This document shows positions 7,654 to 14,179 of a stretch of DNA of 16,597 nucleotides, in pieces. The position numbers were made by a program, and so were the translations under genes. The notes below the pieces were generated by a model. That model did not search any database. It worked only from the letters and a program-made list of their open reading frames with translations, and had not been told where the DNA came from. This DNA comes from DASSHC01 sp035693105 (GTDB lineage Bacteria; Chloroflexota; Chloroflexia; Thermomicrobiales; Thermomicrobiaceae). The stretch is taken from NCBI GenBank assembly GCA_035693105.1, contig DASSHC010000438.1, positions 1 through 16,597 of the forward strand, read 5' to 3'. How positions within the stretch are numbered: the stretch's first letter is position 1; each line of letters begins with the position of its first letter.

Positions 7654-8214
7654 ATGAGTCAGGAGACCACGAAGAACGGCCAAGAAGCGCGCAGCTACCT
7701 CATGCTGCTGGTCGGCGACGAGCGCGCGACCTCAGATGCCGCGCTGGGCATTGCCCTGCGCGCCTCCGGTTACAGCCTGCGGGTGCATATCATTGAGTTT
7801 CAGAAGACCGGACGCGAGCGCGGTGAGGTCGTGGCCGCGTCGCTCCTCACCGGGCTCTCGCTCACCCAATATGGCACTCTGAGTTCGGAGCAAACGCCAA
7901 CCGAGTCGAACGACCTGGGCACGACCGCCGAGCGCGCCGAGGCGGCCATGCGCGAGGCGGGCGTGCACGTGCGCCAGCGTGTGACCAATATCTTGATCCT
8001 GGACGGTGTGCTCTCCCTGATCAAAGCGGGTCTGGTGAGCGACGACGCGATTCTGGACCTGGTCGACAGGGCCGCGCCCTGGCTCGACATCGTCGCCACC
8101 GGGCTTGAGGCGAGCGAGCGGCTCAAGAAATCGGCCAACAGCCTGACGCTCATGGAGACCATTAAGGAAACCACCCACGCGGTGCGCGACCTGCGCCGCG
8201 GCATCCACTACTAG
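7654..8214 (+). CDS. BtuR/CobA-like protein with degenerate ATP site (cobalamin adenosyltransferase pseudoenzyme)
   Basis: 186 residues. The fold pattern follows corrinoid adenosyltransferases of the BtuR/CobA/CobO family. A beta strand (SYLMLLVG) is followed by AALGIALRASGYSLRVHIIEFQKTG, matching the family's AALGLALRAxGxGxRVxxxQFxKG. Later ILILDGVLSLIKAGLVSDD matches the LDE(x)nYAL strand-helix, DIVATG matches VIITGR, and the end RRGIHY matches the terminal GIxY. Every catalytic element is altered: the P-loop GNGKGKTT is replaced by GDERATSD (21-28), the LDE acid by LDG (116-118), and TGR by TGL (149-151). ATP binding is therefore unlikely. It sits 15 bp after the acyl-CoA dehydrogenase (GGAGGA at 7645-7650) and 21 bp before a B12-dependent mutase, so a cobalamin-handling or scaffold role is inferred. 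Confidence 0.72.
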   Translation: MSQETTKNGQEARSYLMLLVGDERATSDAALGIALRASGYSLRVHIIEFQKTGRERGEVVAASLLTGLSLTQYGTLSSEQTPTESNDLGTTAERAEAAMREAGVHVRQRVTNILILDGVLSLIKAGLVSDDAILDLVDRAAPWLDIVATGLEASERLKKSANSLTLMETIKETTHAVRDLRRGIHY

Positions 8215-8235
8215 CAACCAGGAAGGCGGCCCGCC

Positions 8236-9885
8236 ATGCGCCACGACAATCGACGCCGGGAGAACCCGGACTACGACCTGCCACCCGACCCCGAGCGACG
8301 CGACTTCACGACCGTCTCCGGCGAGCCGGTTCAGTCGCTCTACACGCCGGCCGACCTGGAGCGTGTCGGCTTCGACGCGGCCCGCGACCTGGGACAGCCG
8401 GGGCAATTCCCATATACGCGCGGCATCCACGAGAGCATGTACCGTGGCCAGCTCTGGACGATGCGCATGTTCGCGGGGTTCGGCTCGGCCGAAGAGACCA
8501 ACGCTCGTTTCCGCTACCTGCTGGAGCACGGCGAGACCGGCCTGTCGGTAGCCTTCGATCTGCCCACGCTCTACGGCCGCGACACCGACGATCCGCTCGC
8601 TGAGGGGGAGTTCGGCAAGTGCGGGGTGGCCATTTCCTCCCTGCGCGACTTCGAGATCCTCTTCGACCAGATCCCGCTAGAAGCCATCACCACCTCGATG
8701 ACGATCAACGGCCCTGCCGCGATCATCTGGGCCATGTATATCGCCCTAGCCGACCGGCGCGGCATCCCGCGCGAGCGGCTCGGCGGCACCTTACAGAACG
8801 ATATTCTCAAGGAGTACACCGCGCAGAACGAGTATATCTTCCCGCCCGAGCCCTCGATGAAGCTGGTGGTCGACACGATTGAGTTCGCCACCAACGAGAT
8901 GCCGCGCTGGAACAGCATCAGCGTCAGCGGCTACCACATTCGCGAGGCGGGCGCGACCGCGACCGAGGAGCTGGCCTTCACGCTGGCCGACGGCATGGCC
9001 TACGTCGAGGCGGCGCTGGCGCGCGGGCTGGACATCGACGCGTTCGCGCCGCGCATCTCCTTCTTTTTCAACTGCCACAACGACTTCTTCGAGGAGATCG
9101 CCAAGTTCCGCGCCGCGCGTCGCATCTGGTCGCGCGTCATGCGCGACAAATATGGCGCCAAGAATCCGCGCTCCTGGTGGATGCGCTTCCACACCCAGAC
9201 CGCCGGCTGCTCGCTGACCGCACAGGAGCCGGAGAACAACGTCATCCGCACCACCATTCAGGCGCTGGCGGCGGTGATCGGCGGAACCCAGTCGCTGCAC
9301 ACCAACTCCCTCGACGAGGCGCTGGCGCTCCCCTCGGAGAGCGCGGTGCGCACCGCGCTGCGCACCCAGCAGATCATCGCCTTCGAGAGCGGCGTAACCA
9401 ACAGCGTCGACCCGCTCGCCGGCAGCTACCTGGTCGAGACGATGACCAGCGAGATGGAGCAACGGGTCGAGGCGATCTTCCAAGAGATCGAGGAGCTAGG
9501 CGGCGTGCTGGCGGCGGTCGAGTCCGGCTACTTCCAGAAGCGCATCGCCGACTCCGCCTATCGCTACGAGCAGGCGCTGGCCGAGCGGCGCAAGGTCGTG
9601 ATGGGCGTCAATGCGCTCCGCTCGCACGAGACACCCGACATCGAGTTCCTGCAGATGGATCCCGAGGGAGAAGCCCGCCAGCGAGCGCGGCTGGCGCGCC
9701 TGCGCGCCGAGCGCGACGAGGCGCGCTGGGCCGAGGCGCTGGACCGGCTGGAGGACGATGCGCGCGCCGGCCGCAATCTGATGCCGGCTCTGATCGACGC
9801 GGTCAAAGCCGACGCCACGCTGGGCGAGATAACGAATCGGTTGAAGGTAGTCTACGGCGCCTATCAGCCGTTGCAGGTGGTCTAG
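8236..9885 (+). CDS. icmA: adenosylcobalamin-dependent acyl-CoA mutase large subunit, isobutyryl-CoA mutase type
   Basis: 549 residues forming the substrate-binding TIM barrel of the methylmalonyl-CoA mutase family, without the B12 domain. Family motifs are strong: GLSVAFDLPTLYGRDTDDP, NDILKEY, WNSISVSGYHIREAGAT (His234), FNCHNDFFEEIAKFRAAR, HTQTAGCSLTAQEPENNVIR and GTQSLHTNSLDEALALPSE. Substrate residues: the Tyr89 of methylmalonyl-CoA mutase is Phe79 here (TMRMFAGFG), and Arg207, which binds the free carboxylate, is Gln197 (KEYTAQNEY). Phe plus Gln is the signature of isobutyryl-CoA mutase. 2-hydroxyisobutyryl-CoA mutase has Ile and an Asp where this protein has Ala106. It should convert isobutyryl-CoA to n-butyryl-CoA with the next gene product. 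ATG 8236 has AGGAAGG at 8220-8226. Confidence 0.88.
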   Translation: MRHDNRRRENPDYDLPPDPERRDFTTVSGEPVQSLYTPADLERVGFDAARDLGQPGQFPYTRGIHESMYRGQLWTMRMFAGFGSAEETNARFRYLLEHGETGLSVAFDLPTLYGRDTDDPLAEGEFGKCGVAISSLRDFEILFDQIPLEAITTSMTINGPAAIIWAMYIALADRRGIPRERLGGTLQNDILKEYTAQNEYIFPPEPSMKLVVDTIEFATNEMPRWNSISVSGYHIREAGATATEELAFTLADGMAYVEAALARGLDIDAFAPRISFFFNCHNDFFEEIAKFRAARRIWSRVMRDKYGAKNPRSWWMRFHTQTAGCSLTAQEPENNVIRTTIQALAAVIGGTQSLHTNSLDEALALPSESAVRTALRTQQIIAFESGVTNSVDPLAGSYLVETMTSEMEQRVEAIFQEIEELGGVLAAVESGYFQKRIADSAYRYEQALAERRKVVMGVNALRSHETPDIEFLQMDPEGEARQRARLARLRAERDEARWAEALDRLEDDARAGRNLMPALIDAVKADATLGEITNRLKVVYGAYQPLQVV

Positions 9886-9898
9886 GCAGGAGGTCGAG

Positions 9899-10321
9899 GT
9901 GGTTGGGACGCAGCAGCGGCCGATTCGCGTGCTGATCGCCAAGCCGGGGCTCGACGGGCACGATCGCGGCGCCAAGGTGATGGTGCGCGCGCTGCGCGAC
10001 GCCGGCATGGAGGTCATCTACACCGGGCTCTTTCAGACTCCTGAGATGATCGCCCGGGCCGCCGCCGACGAGGATGTAGATGTCGTGGGCTTGAGTATCC
10101 TCTCCGGCGCGCACGGCACACTGATCCCGCGCATCGTCCAGGAGCTGCGCGCGGCGGACATGGCCGACGTGCTGGTGGTCGTCGGCGGGACGATCCCTGA
10201 GCAGGATGTCGCCTTCCTGCACGAGCACGGCGTCGAGGGCGTTTTCGGCCCCGGTACGCCGCTCAGCGAGGCCATCGACTTCATCCGCGCCCACGCGCCG
10301 ATCCGCGAGGAGCAGCTTTGA
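9899..10321 (+). CDS. icmB: cobalamin-binding small subunit of the acyl-CoA mutase
   Basis: A 140-residue stand-alone B12-binding domain. LIAKPGLDGHDRGAKVM (about 12-28) contains the DxHxxG motif with His21 as the lower axial cobalt ligand, and Lys15 and Asp19 align with the Lys/Asp that tune that His in methylmalonyl-CoA mutase. GLSILSGAHGTLIPRI (about 64-79) and VVVGGTIPEQD (about 93-103) bind the nucleotide tail. It pairs with the large subunit encoded 13 bp upstream to make the active enzyme; separate subunits are usual for isobutyryl- and 2-hydroxyisobutyryl-CoA mutases and for archaeal methylmalonyl-CoA mutases. GTG 9899 has AGGAGG at 9888-9893. The stop overlaps the meaB start. Confidence 0.95.
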   Translation: MVGTQQRPIRVLIAKPGLDGHDRGAKVMVRALRDAGMEVIYTGLFQTPEMIARAAADEDVDVVGLSILSGAHGTLIPRIVQELRAADMADVLVVVGGTIPEQDVAFLHEHGVEGVFGPGTPLSEAIDFIRAHAPIREEQL

Positions 10322-11271
10322 GCGGGCTGTTGGAGCGCTTTCGCGCCGGCGACCGCCGGGCGCTGGCGCGCCTGGTCAGCTCCGTCGAGAACCGCTCGCC
10401 GCTCGGGCAGGAGGCGCTGAAGGCGCTCTTTCCACTGACCGGCCGAGCCCACCTCGTCGGCGTCACCGGCCCGCCCGGCGCCGGCAAGAGCACCCTGGTC
10501 AACGCCCTGATCCGCGAAGAGCGCGCGCGCGGCCGTACTGTCGGCGTGCTCGCCATCGATCCTTCGAGCACGCTCACCGGCGGCGCCGCCCTGGGCGACC
10601 GCATCCGCATGATGGAGAACTATGCCGACGAGGGCGTCATCATCCGCAGCATGGCGACTCGCGGCCAAATCGGCGGCCTCTCGCTGGCGGTCAGCGGCGC
10701 CGCTCACCTGCTCGACGCCTTCGGCTTCGACGTGATCTTAATCGAAACGGTCGGCGTGGGCCAGGACGAGGTCGATATCGCGGACGCGGCCGATACCACT
10801 GTCGTCGTGCAGGTGCCCGGTCTGGGTGACAGCATTCAGACGATCAAGGCGGGAGTGCTGGAGATCGCCGACATCCTGGTGGTCAACAAGGCCGACCGGC
10901 CGGAGGCACGCCAATTGGTGCGTGACCTGCGCAACATGCTCCTCCTCGGCGCGCACGGCGCCCCAATGCCGCCCATCGTCTCCACCGTCGCGTCCGAGGG
11001 CAAGGGCGTGCGCAAACTGGTCGAGGAGATCGACGCGCACCGCGCCCAGTTGGAAGCGAGTGGCGGCGCGCGGGAGCGCCGCGGCCGGAGGTTGCTGCGC
11101 GAGGTCGAACTGCTGGCCGACGAGCAGTTCGACCGCTGGCTGCGCGAGCGGTTGCGCGCGGTAGCGGCGAGTGTAGAGCCCGCCCTGCTGGAGCGCCAGC
11201 TCGACCCCGGCAGCCTGGCCGCGCGGCTGGTCGAGGAGTTCCGCACGCTCGATCAGCCGGCGCAACGCTAG
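10318..11271 (+). CDS. meaB: MeaB/ArgK-type GTPase chaperone of B12-dependent mutases
   Basis: G3E-family P-loop GTPase that gates AdoCbl loading and protects or repairs the mutase. 317 residues. Walker A is VGVTGPPGAGKSTLVNALI (about 47-65). DPSSTLTGGAALGDRIRMM holds the family's switch region with the DRIRM motif; IRSMATRGQIGGLS, DVILIETVGVGQDEVDIA (Walker B with ETVGVGQ) and VVNKADRPEA (base specificity NKAD) follow. The C-terminal part is the helical dimerisation arm. TTG 10318 overlaps the small-subunit stop (TTGA) and has GAGGAG at 10306-10311, so the start is well supported and translation is coupled. In isobutyryl-CoA systems this role is called MeaI, or is fused in IcmF; here it is separate. 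Confidence 0.95.
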   Translation: MSGLLERFRAGDRRALARLVSSVENRSPLGQEALKALFPLTGRAHLVGVTGPPGAGKSTLVNALIREERARGRTVGVLAIDPSSTLTGGAALGDRIRMMENYADEGVIIRSMATRGQIGGLSLAVSGAAHLLDAFGFDVILIETVGVGQDEVDIADAADTTVVVQVPGLGDSIQTIKAGVLEIADILVVNKADRPEARQLVRDLRNMLLLGAHGAPMPPIVSTVASEGKGVRKLVEEIDAHRAQLEASGGARERRGRRLLREVELLADEQFDRWLRERLRAVAASVEPALLERQLDPGSLAARLVEEFRTLDQPAQR

Positions 11272-11275
11272 ATAC

Positions 11276-11303
11276 GGGGAGCGCCTCAGACGAGGCACTC
11301 CCC
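11276..11303. terminator. hairpin between convergent meaB and amidohydrolase genes
   Basis: Stem of 12 bp with one mismatch (11276-11287 with 11292-11303) and tetraloop AGAC. It lies 4 bp after the meaB stop and includes the amidohydrolase stop codon on the other strand. There is no U-tract on either side, so an intrinsic terminator is only probable; it could act as a bidirectional roadblock or mRNA end stabiliser. Confidence 0.45.
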
Positions 11304-12482
11304 CTCGCGCGCCACGATCCGGCCGCCTTTGACGACCAGCCACCGTGGCGGCCGCTCGATCACCGCCTCGACGTGCGTTTCGCCGTCGACGACCACGAAA
11401 TCGGCCGGCGCTCCTGGCGCTACGCCGTCGCCCGGCACGCCCAGCACCGTCGCGCCGCCGCGCGTGACGATGTCGATGGTCAGCTCGATCTCGTCGTCGC
11501 GGCGAAAGTTGTTGCGGTAGGCGATCAGGAACGCGCGCAAGAGCATGTCCGGCATGTTGAGCGGCCCCCAGGCGTCACGGATGCCATCGTTGCCGGCGCA
11601 GACAGTCACGCCGGACTCGACGAGTCGCTTGACCGGCGGCGCGGGCCGCCCGCCACTTGGGCCATGGCTCATGATCGCGATGCGATTCTCCAGGAGCAGT
11701 TCGATCAACCGTCCCAGATAGGCGTCGTCGACGGCGCCGAGGCAGAACGCGTGGCTGATGACGACCCGGCCCTGCCAGCCGAGCGCGCGGGTGCGCTCGG
11801 CGATCAACTCGACCGAGAAGGCGCCCAGGTCGCCAGGCTCGTGCAGGTGGATGTCGATGTCGACATCGTACTTCTCGGCGAGGCCGAAGACGGCGTCGAG
11901 GTGCTTGGCCGGGTCGCGGTCGATCGCCGAAGGGTCGAGCCCGCCGGCGACCGTGGCGCCGTCGCGCAGCGCCGTCTCCAGCAACTCGAGCGTGCCGGGA
12001 CGCACGAGCATTCCGCTCTGTGGGAAGGCAACCACCTGGATGTCGAGCGCGTCCGCGAAGTCGGCGCGCGTCCGCATGACCCCCTCGAAGCCGGCGAGCC
12101 GCGTCTCGGTGTCGATATCGACGAATGTCCGGATCGCCGTCGTGCCGTTCGCGATCGCCAAGCGGGCCTGGCGCGTCGACTGCGCGTACGCATCGATGGC
12201 ACGCTCGCGCCGCAGGCTGCGCTCGTTGTCGATCTTGTCGATCAGGGCCGGACCGACCTCATTGCGGTACCAGCCCAGGCCGATCAGCGTCTTGTCCATG
12301 TGCGTGTGGGCATCGACGAAACTCGGGAAGAGAAGCCGGTCCCCGCCGTCGATCACGATCGTTGCGGGAGATGCTGGAGCCAGTCCCTGCCCAAGCGCCG
12401 CGACCCGACCATCGGCCACCAGCAGATCGACTGGGCCAGAATTCAGCGGCCGGATGTTCCGAACCAGCAGTTCTTCGGGCAT
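11286..12482 (-). CDS. cytosine deaminase-like metal-dependent amidohydrolase
   Basis: 398-residue amidohydrolase-superfamily enzyme of the CodA/N-isopropylammelide hydrolase branch. N- and C-terminal beta strands form the usual sandwich (LLVRNIRPLNSGPVDLLVADG; VVKGGRIVAREGE). Metal-site residues are HTHMDKT (His59, His61), DIHLHE (His212, with catalytic Glu215 three residues on), ISHAFCLG (His244) and CAGNDGIRDAWGP (Asp299), matching the cytosine deaminase order. IMSHGPSGGRPAPPVKRLVESGVTV and MPDMLLRA also fit that branch. Substrate may be cytosine, creatinine-like rings or another cyclic amidine. ATG 12482 is preceded by a G-rich AGGACGGGGGAG. Last gene of the ruvC-tlyA-larB strand, 52 bp after larB, and therefore possibly separately controlled. 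Confidence 0.88.
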   Translation of the reverse strand: MPEELLVRNIRPLNSGPVDLLVADGRVAALGQGLAPASPATIVIDGGDRLLFPSFVDAHTHMDKTLIGLGWYRNEVGPALIDKIDNERSLRRERAIDAYAQSTRQARLAIANGTTAIRTFVDIDTETRLAGFEGVMRTRADFADALDIQVVAFPQSGMLVRPGTLELLETALRDGATVAGGLDPSAIDRDPAKHLDAVFGLAEKYDVDIDIHLHEPGDLGAFSVELIAERTRALGWQGRVVISHAFCLGAVDDAYLGRLIELLLENRIAIMSHGPSGGRPAPPVKRLVESGVTVCAGNDGIRDAWGPLNMPDMLLRAFLIAYRNNFRRDDEIELTIDIVTRGGATVLGVPGDGVAPGAPADFVVVDGETHVEAVIERPPRWLVVKGGRIVAREGECLV

Positions 12483-12495
12483 CTCCCCCGTCCTA

Positions 12496-12514
12496 TCACA
12501 GTGTGACCACAGTG
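12496..12514 (-). promoter_or_regulatory. short palindrome and tandem CACAGTG in the larB-amidohydrolase gap
   Basis: TCACA-G-TGTGA (12496-12506) is a perfect palindrome, and CACAGTG occurs twice with 11-bp period (12497-12503 and 12508-12514), i.e. on the same helix face. It sits 14-32 bp upstream of the amidohydrolase start and could be an operator. Short enough to arise by chance. Confidence 0.25.
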
Positions 12515-12534
12515 AACTGGCCGGACTTTCCGGT

Positions 12535-13335
12535 CTACTCTACCGCGCCGCCTGCTCGCGCTTCCCGGGCGGCGGCGACCGCGTTGGCGATCATCCCAGC
12601 GGAGGCGCCCGCCCCCACGCCGTTGTCGATATTCACCACGGTCAGCCCTGGCGCGCAACTCTGCAGCATACTCAAGAGCGCGGCTTCACCATTGCCGCCG
12701 AGGCCGTAGCCGACCGAGGTTGGCAGGCCGATGACCGGCAGCGGTACCAGCCCGGCGACGACCGATGGAAGCGCGCCATCCATCCCGGCCGCCACGATGA
12801 TCACGTCGACGCCGCGCGCCAGCGCGGCGCGCAGCGGCGGAAAGAGCCGGTGTAGCCCAGCCACCCCCACGTCGGCGATGATTTCGACAGCACAGCCCAT
12901 CTCCTCGGCCACCAGCCGTGCCTCCTGTGCCGCCGCCCAGTCCGACGTCCCCGCTGTCACGATCGCCACGCTCCCACCGGTTGGAAGCGGCTCCGCGCTG
13001 CCTGGCATAGTGACACGCACCACGCTGCTGTTCGCAGGTCGGTAGCAGGAGTTATCGGGATATGTCGTTTGGAGCCGCTCGATCAGCTCCGCATCGGCGC
13101 GGCTGACCAGCACCCGGCCCGTGGCGGCCAACTGGCGCCTGACCGCCTCCAACGTCTGCTCGCGCGTCTTGCCGCGCGCCAGGATCACCTCAGGCACGCC
13201 CTTGCGCGCCAGCCGCTGGTGATCGAGCCGTACATCATCGACTGGCTGTGCTTGTGCTGTTGGCCACGATCGCGCTTGCAGCGCGGCCAGCAATTCGTCG
13301 AACGCAGCATCGGACCGGCGGCGCGGCTCAGTCAC
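12535..13335 (-). CDS. larB: nickel-pincer cofactor biosynthesis protein LarB
   Basis: Carboxylates and hydrolyses nicotinic acid adenine dinucleotide to pyridinium-3,5-biscarboxylic acid mononucleotide, the first step of the Ni-pincer (NPN) cofactor of lactate racemase-type enzymes. 266 residues. The N-terminal part has VRLDHQRLARKGVPEVILARGKT. The C-terminal PurE-like domain shows VAIVTAGTSDWAAAQEA, IIADVGVAGLHRLF, IIVAAGMDGALPSVVAGLV, PVIGLPTSVGYG and MLQSCAPGLTVVNIDNGVGAG; Cys227 is at the position of the LarB catalytic Cys. The start GTG 13335 overlaps the tlyA stop by 8 bp (GTGACTGA), so it is translated in an operon with tlyA. No larC or larE lies in the window. Confidence 0.94.
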   Translation of the reverse strand: MTEPRRRSDAAFDELLAALQARSWPTAQAQPVDDVRLDHQRLARKGVPEVILARGKTREQTLEAVRRQLAATGRVLVSRADAELIERLQTTYPDNSCYRPANSSVVRVTMPGSAEPLPTGGSVAIVTAGTSDWAAAQEARLVAEEMGCAVEIIADVGVAGLHRLFPPLRAALARGVDVIIVAAGMDGALPSVVAGLVPLPVIGLPTSVGYGLGGNGEAALLSMLQSCAPGLTVVNIDNGVGAGASAGMIANAVAAAREARAGGAVE

Positions 13336-14179
13336 GCCGCGCCGCCGCCATCAGCGCCGCGCGGATCAGCGGCTCCGGCTCCGGGCCCGCTTCCGGCGCC
13401 CGATCGAGCAAAATGAAAAACTCGACATTGCCGGCCGGGCCGGTGATCGGCGAGCGGGTCACACCACGCAGGGTGAAGCCGGCCTCGCGGGCGAAAGCGG
13501 CCGCGCGCTCCAGCACCTCCCGGTGTGTCTTCTGCTCGCGCACCACGCCGCCCTTGCCCACCTTCTCGCGCCCCGCTTCGAACTGCGGCTTGACCAGCGC
13601 CGCGCAGCGGCCGGACGGTTGCAGCACGCGCGCGGCTGCCGGCAGCACCAGCGACAGCGAGATGAAGGAGACATCGATCGTCACTACATCCACCGGCTGT
13701 GGCAGCGACTCCAGATAGCGCACGTTGACCCGGTCCAGGACGACCACGCGCGGGTCGGCGCGCAAACGGTAGTGCAACTGGCCGTAGCCGACATCGATCG
13801 CATAGACCTTGAGGGCTCCGCGCTGGAGGAGCACGTCGGTGAAGCCGCCGGTCGAGGCGCCGAAGTCGGCACAGACGGAGCCGGCCACATCCACCTGAAA
13901 GATGGTCAGCGCGTGGTCGAGCTTCTCGCCGCCGCGGCTGACGAAACGCGCGGGCTGTGCCAGCTCCACCGCCGCATCGGGCGAGACCGAGTAGCCGGCT
14001 TTGTCCACCATATGCCCCTCCACGCGCACCTCACCGGCCAGCACCAGCGCGCGGGCCTGACTGCGCGTCTCGGCCAGCCCCCGCGCGACCAGCAGTTCAT
14101 CCAGACGCAGCCGCTTGACCGTTATGCACCTGCCTTCACTGACCGTCGATCGCCCGCTGGAAGCGTGCCGTCTGCACAT
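13328..14179 (-). CDS. tlyA: TlyA-family rRNA 2'-O-methyltransferase / hemolysin-like protein
   Basis: S4 RNA-binding domain (RLDELLVARGLAETRSQARA, VRVEGHMVDKAG) followed by an FtsJ/RrmJ-type methyltransferase: SRGGEKLDHAL, SAM motif CADFGASTGGFTDVLLQRGA, YAIDVGYGQLHYRLR, DVSFISLSLVLPAA and ALVKPQFEAGREKVGKGGVV. TlyA methylates the 2'-OH of 16S/23S rRNA cytidines and affects capreomycin sensitivity. Family similarity begins at VKRLRLDELLV (codon near 14119), but no ATG, GTG or TTG is present there. The nearest in-frame start is ATG 14179, inside the 3' end of ruvC (44-bp overlap), with no ribosome site. An ATA at 14125 has AGGCAGG just upstream. The start is therefore uncertain; the rest is secure. 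Confidence 0.9.
   Translation of the reverse strand: MCRRHASSGRSTVSEGRCITVKRLRLDELLVARGLAETRSQARALVLAGEVRVEGHMVDKAGYSVSPDAAVELAQPARFVSRGGEKLDHALTIFQVDVAGSVCADFGASTGGFTDVLLQRGALKVYAIDVGYGQLHYRLRADPRVVVLDRVNVRYLESLPQPVDVVTIDVSFISLSLVLPAAARVLQPSGRCAALVKPQFEAGREKVGKGGVVREQKTHREVLERAAAFAREAGFTLRGVTRSPITGPAGNVEFFILLDRAPEAGPEPEPLIRAALMAAARRD

Noticed and set aside
8236..9885. 2-hydroxyisobutyryl-CoA mutase or ethylmalonyl-CoA mutase as the identity of the large subunit
   Set aside because: HcmA has Ile and Asp where this protein has Phe79 and Ala106; the stand-alone large/small arrangement and Phe/Gln pair fit isobutyryl-CoA mutase better.
11373..12506. 377-codon plus-strand open frame opposite the amidohydrolase
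   Set aside because: Antisense to a complete amidohydrolase with all metal ligands; translation shows no motif.
12496..12506. TCACAGTGTGA as a CRP/FNR-type site
   Set aside because: CRP sites are TGTGA-N6-TCACA; here the half-sites are in the opposite order with a 1-bp centre, so no CRP claim is made.
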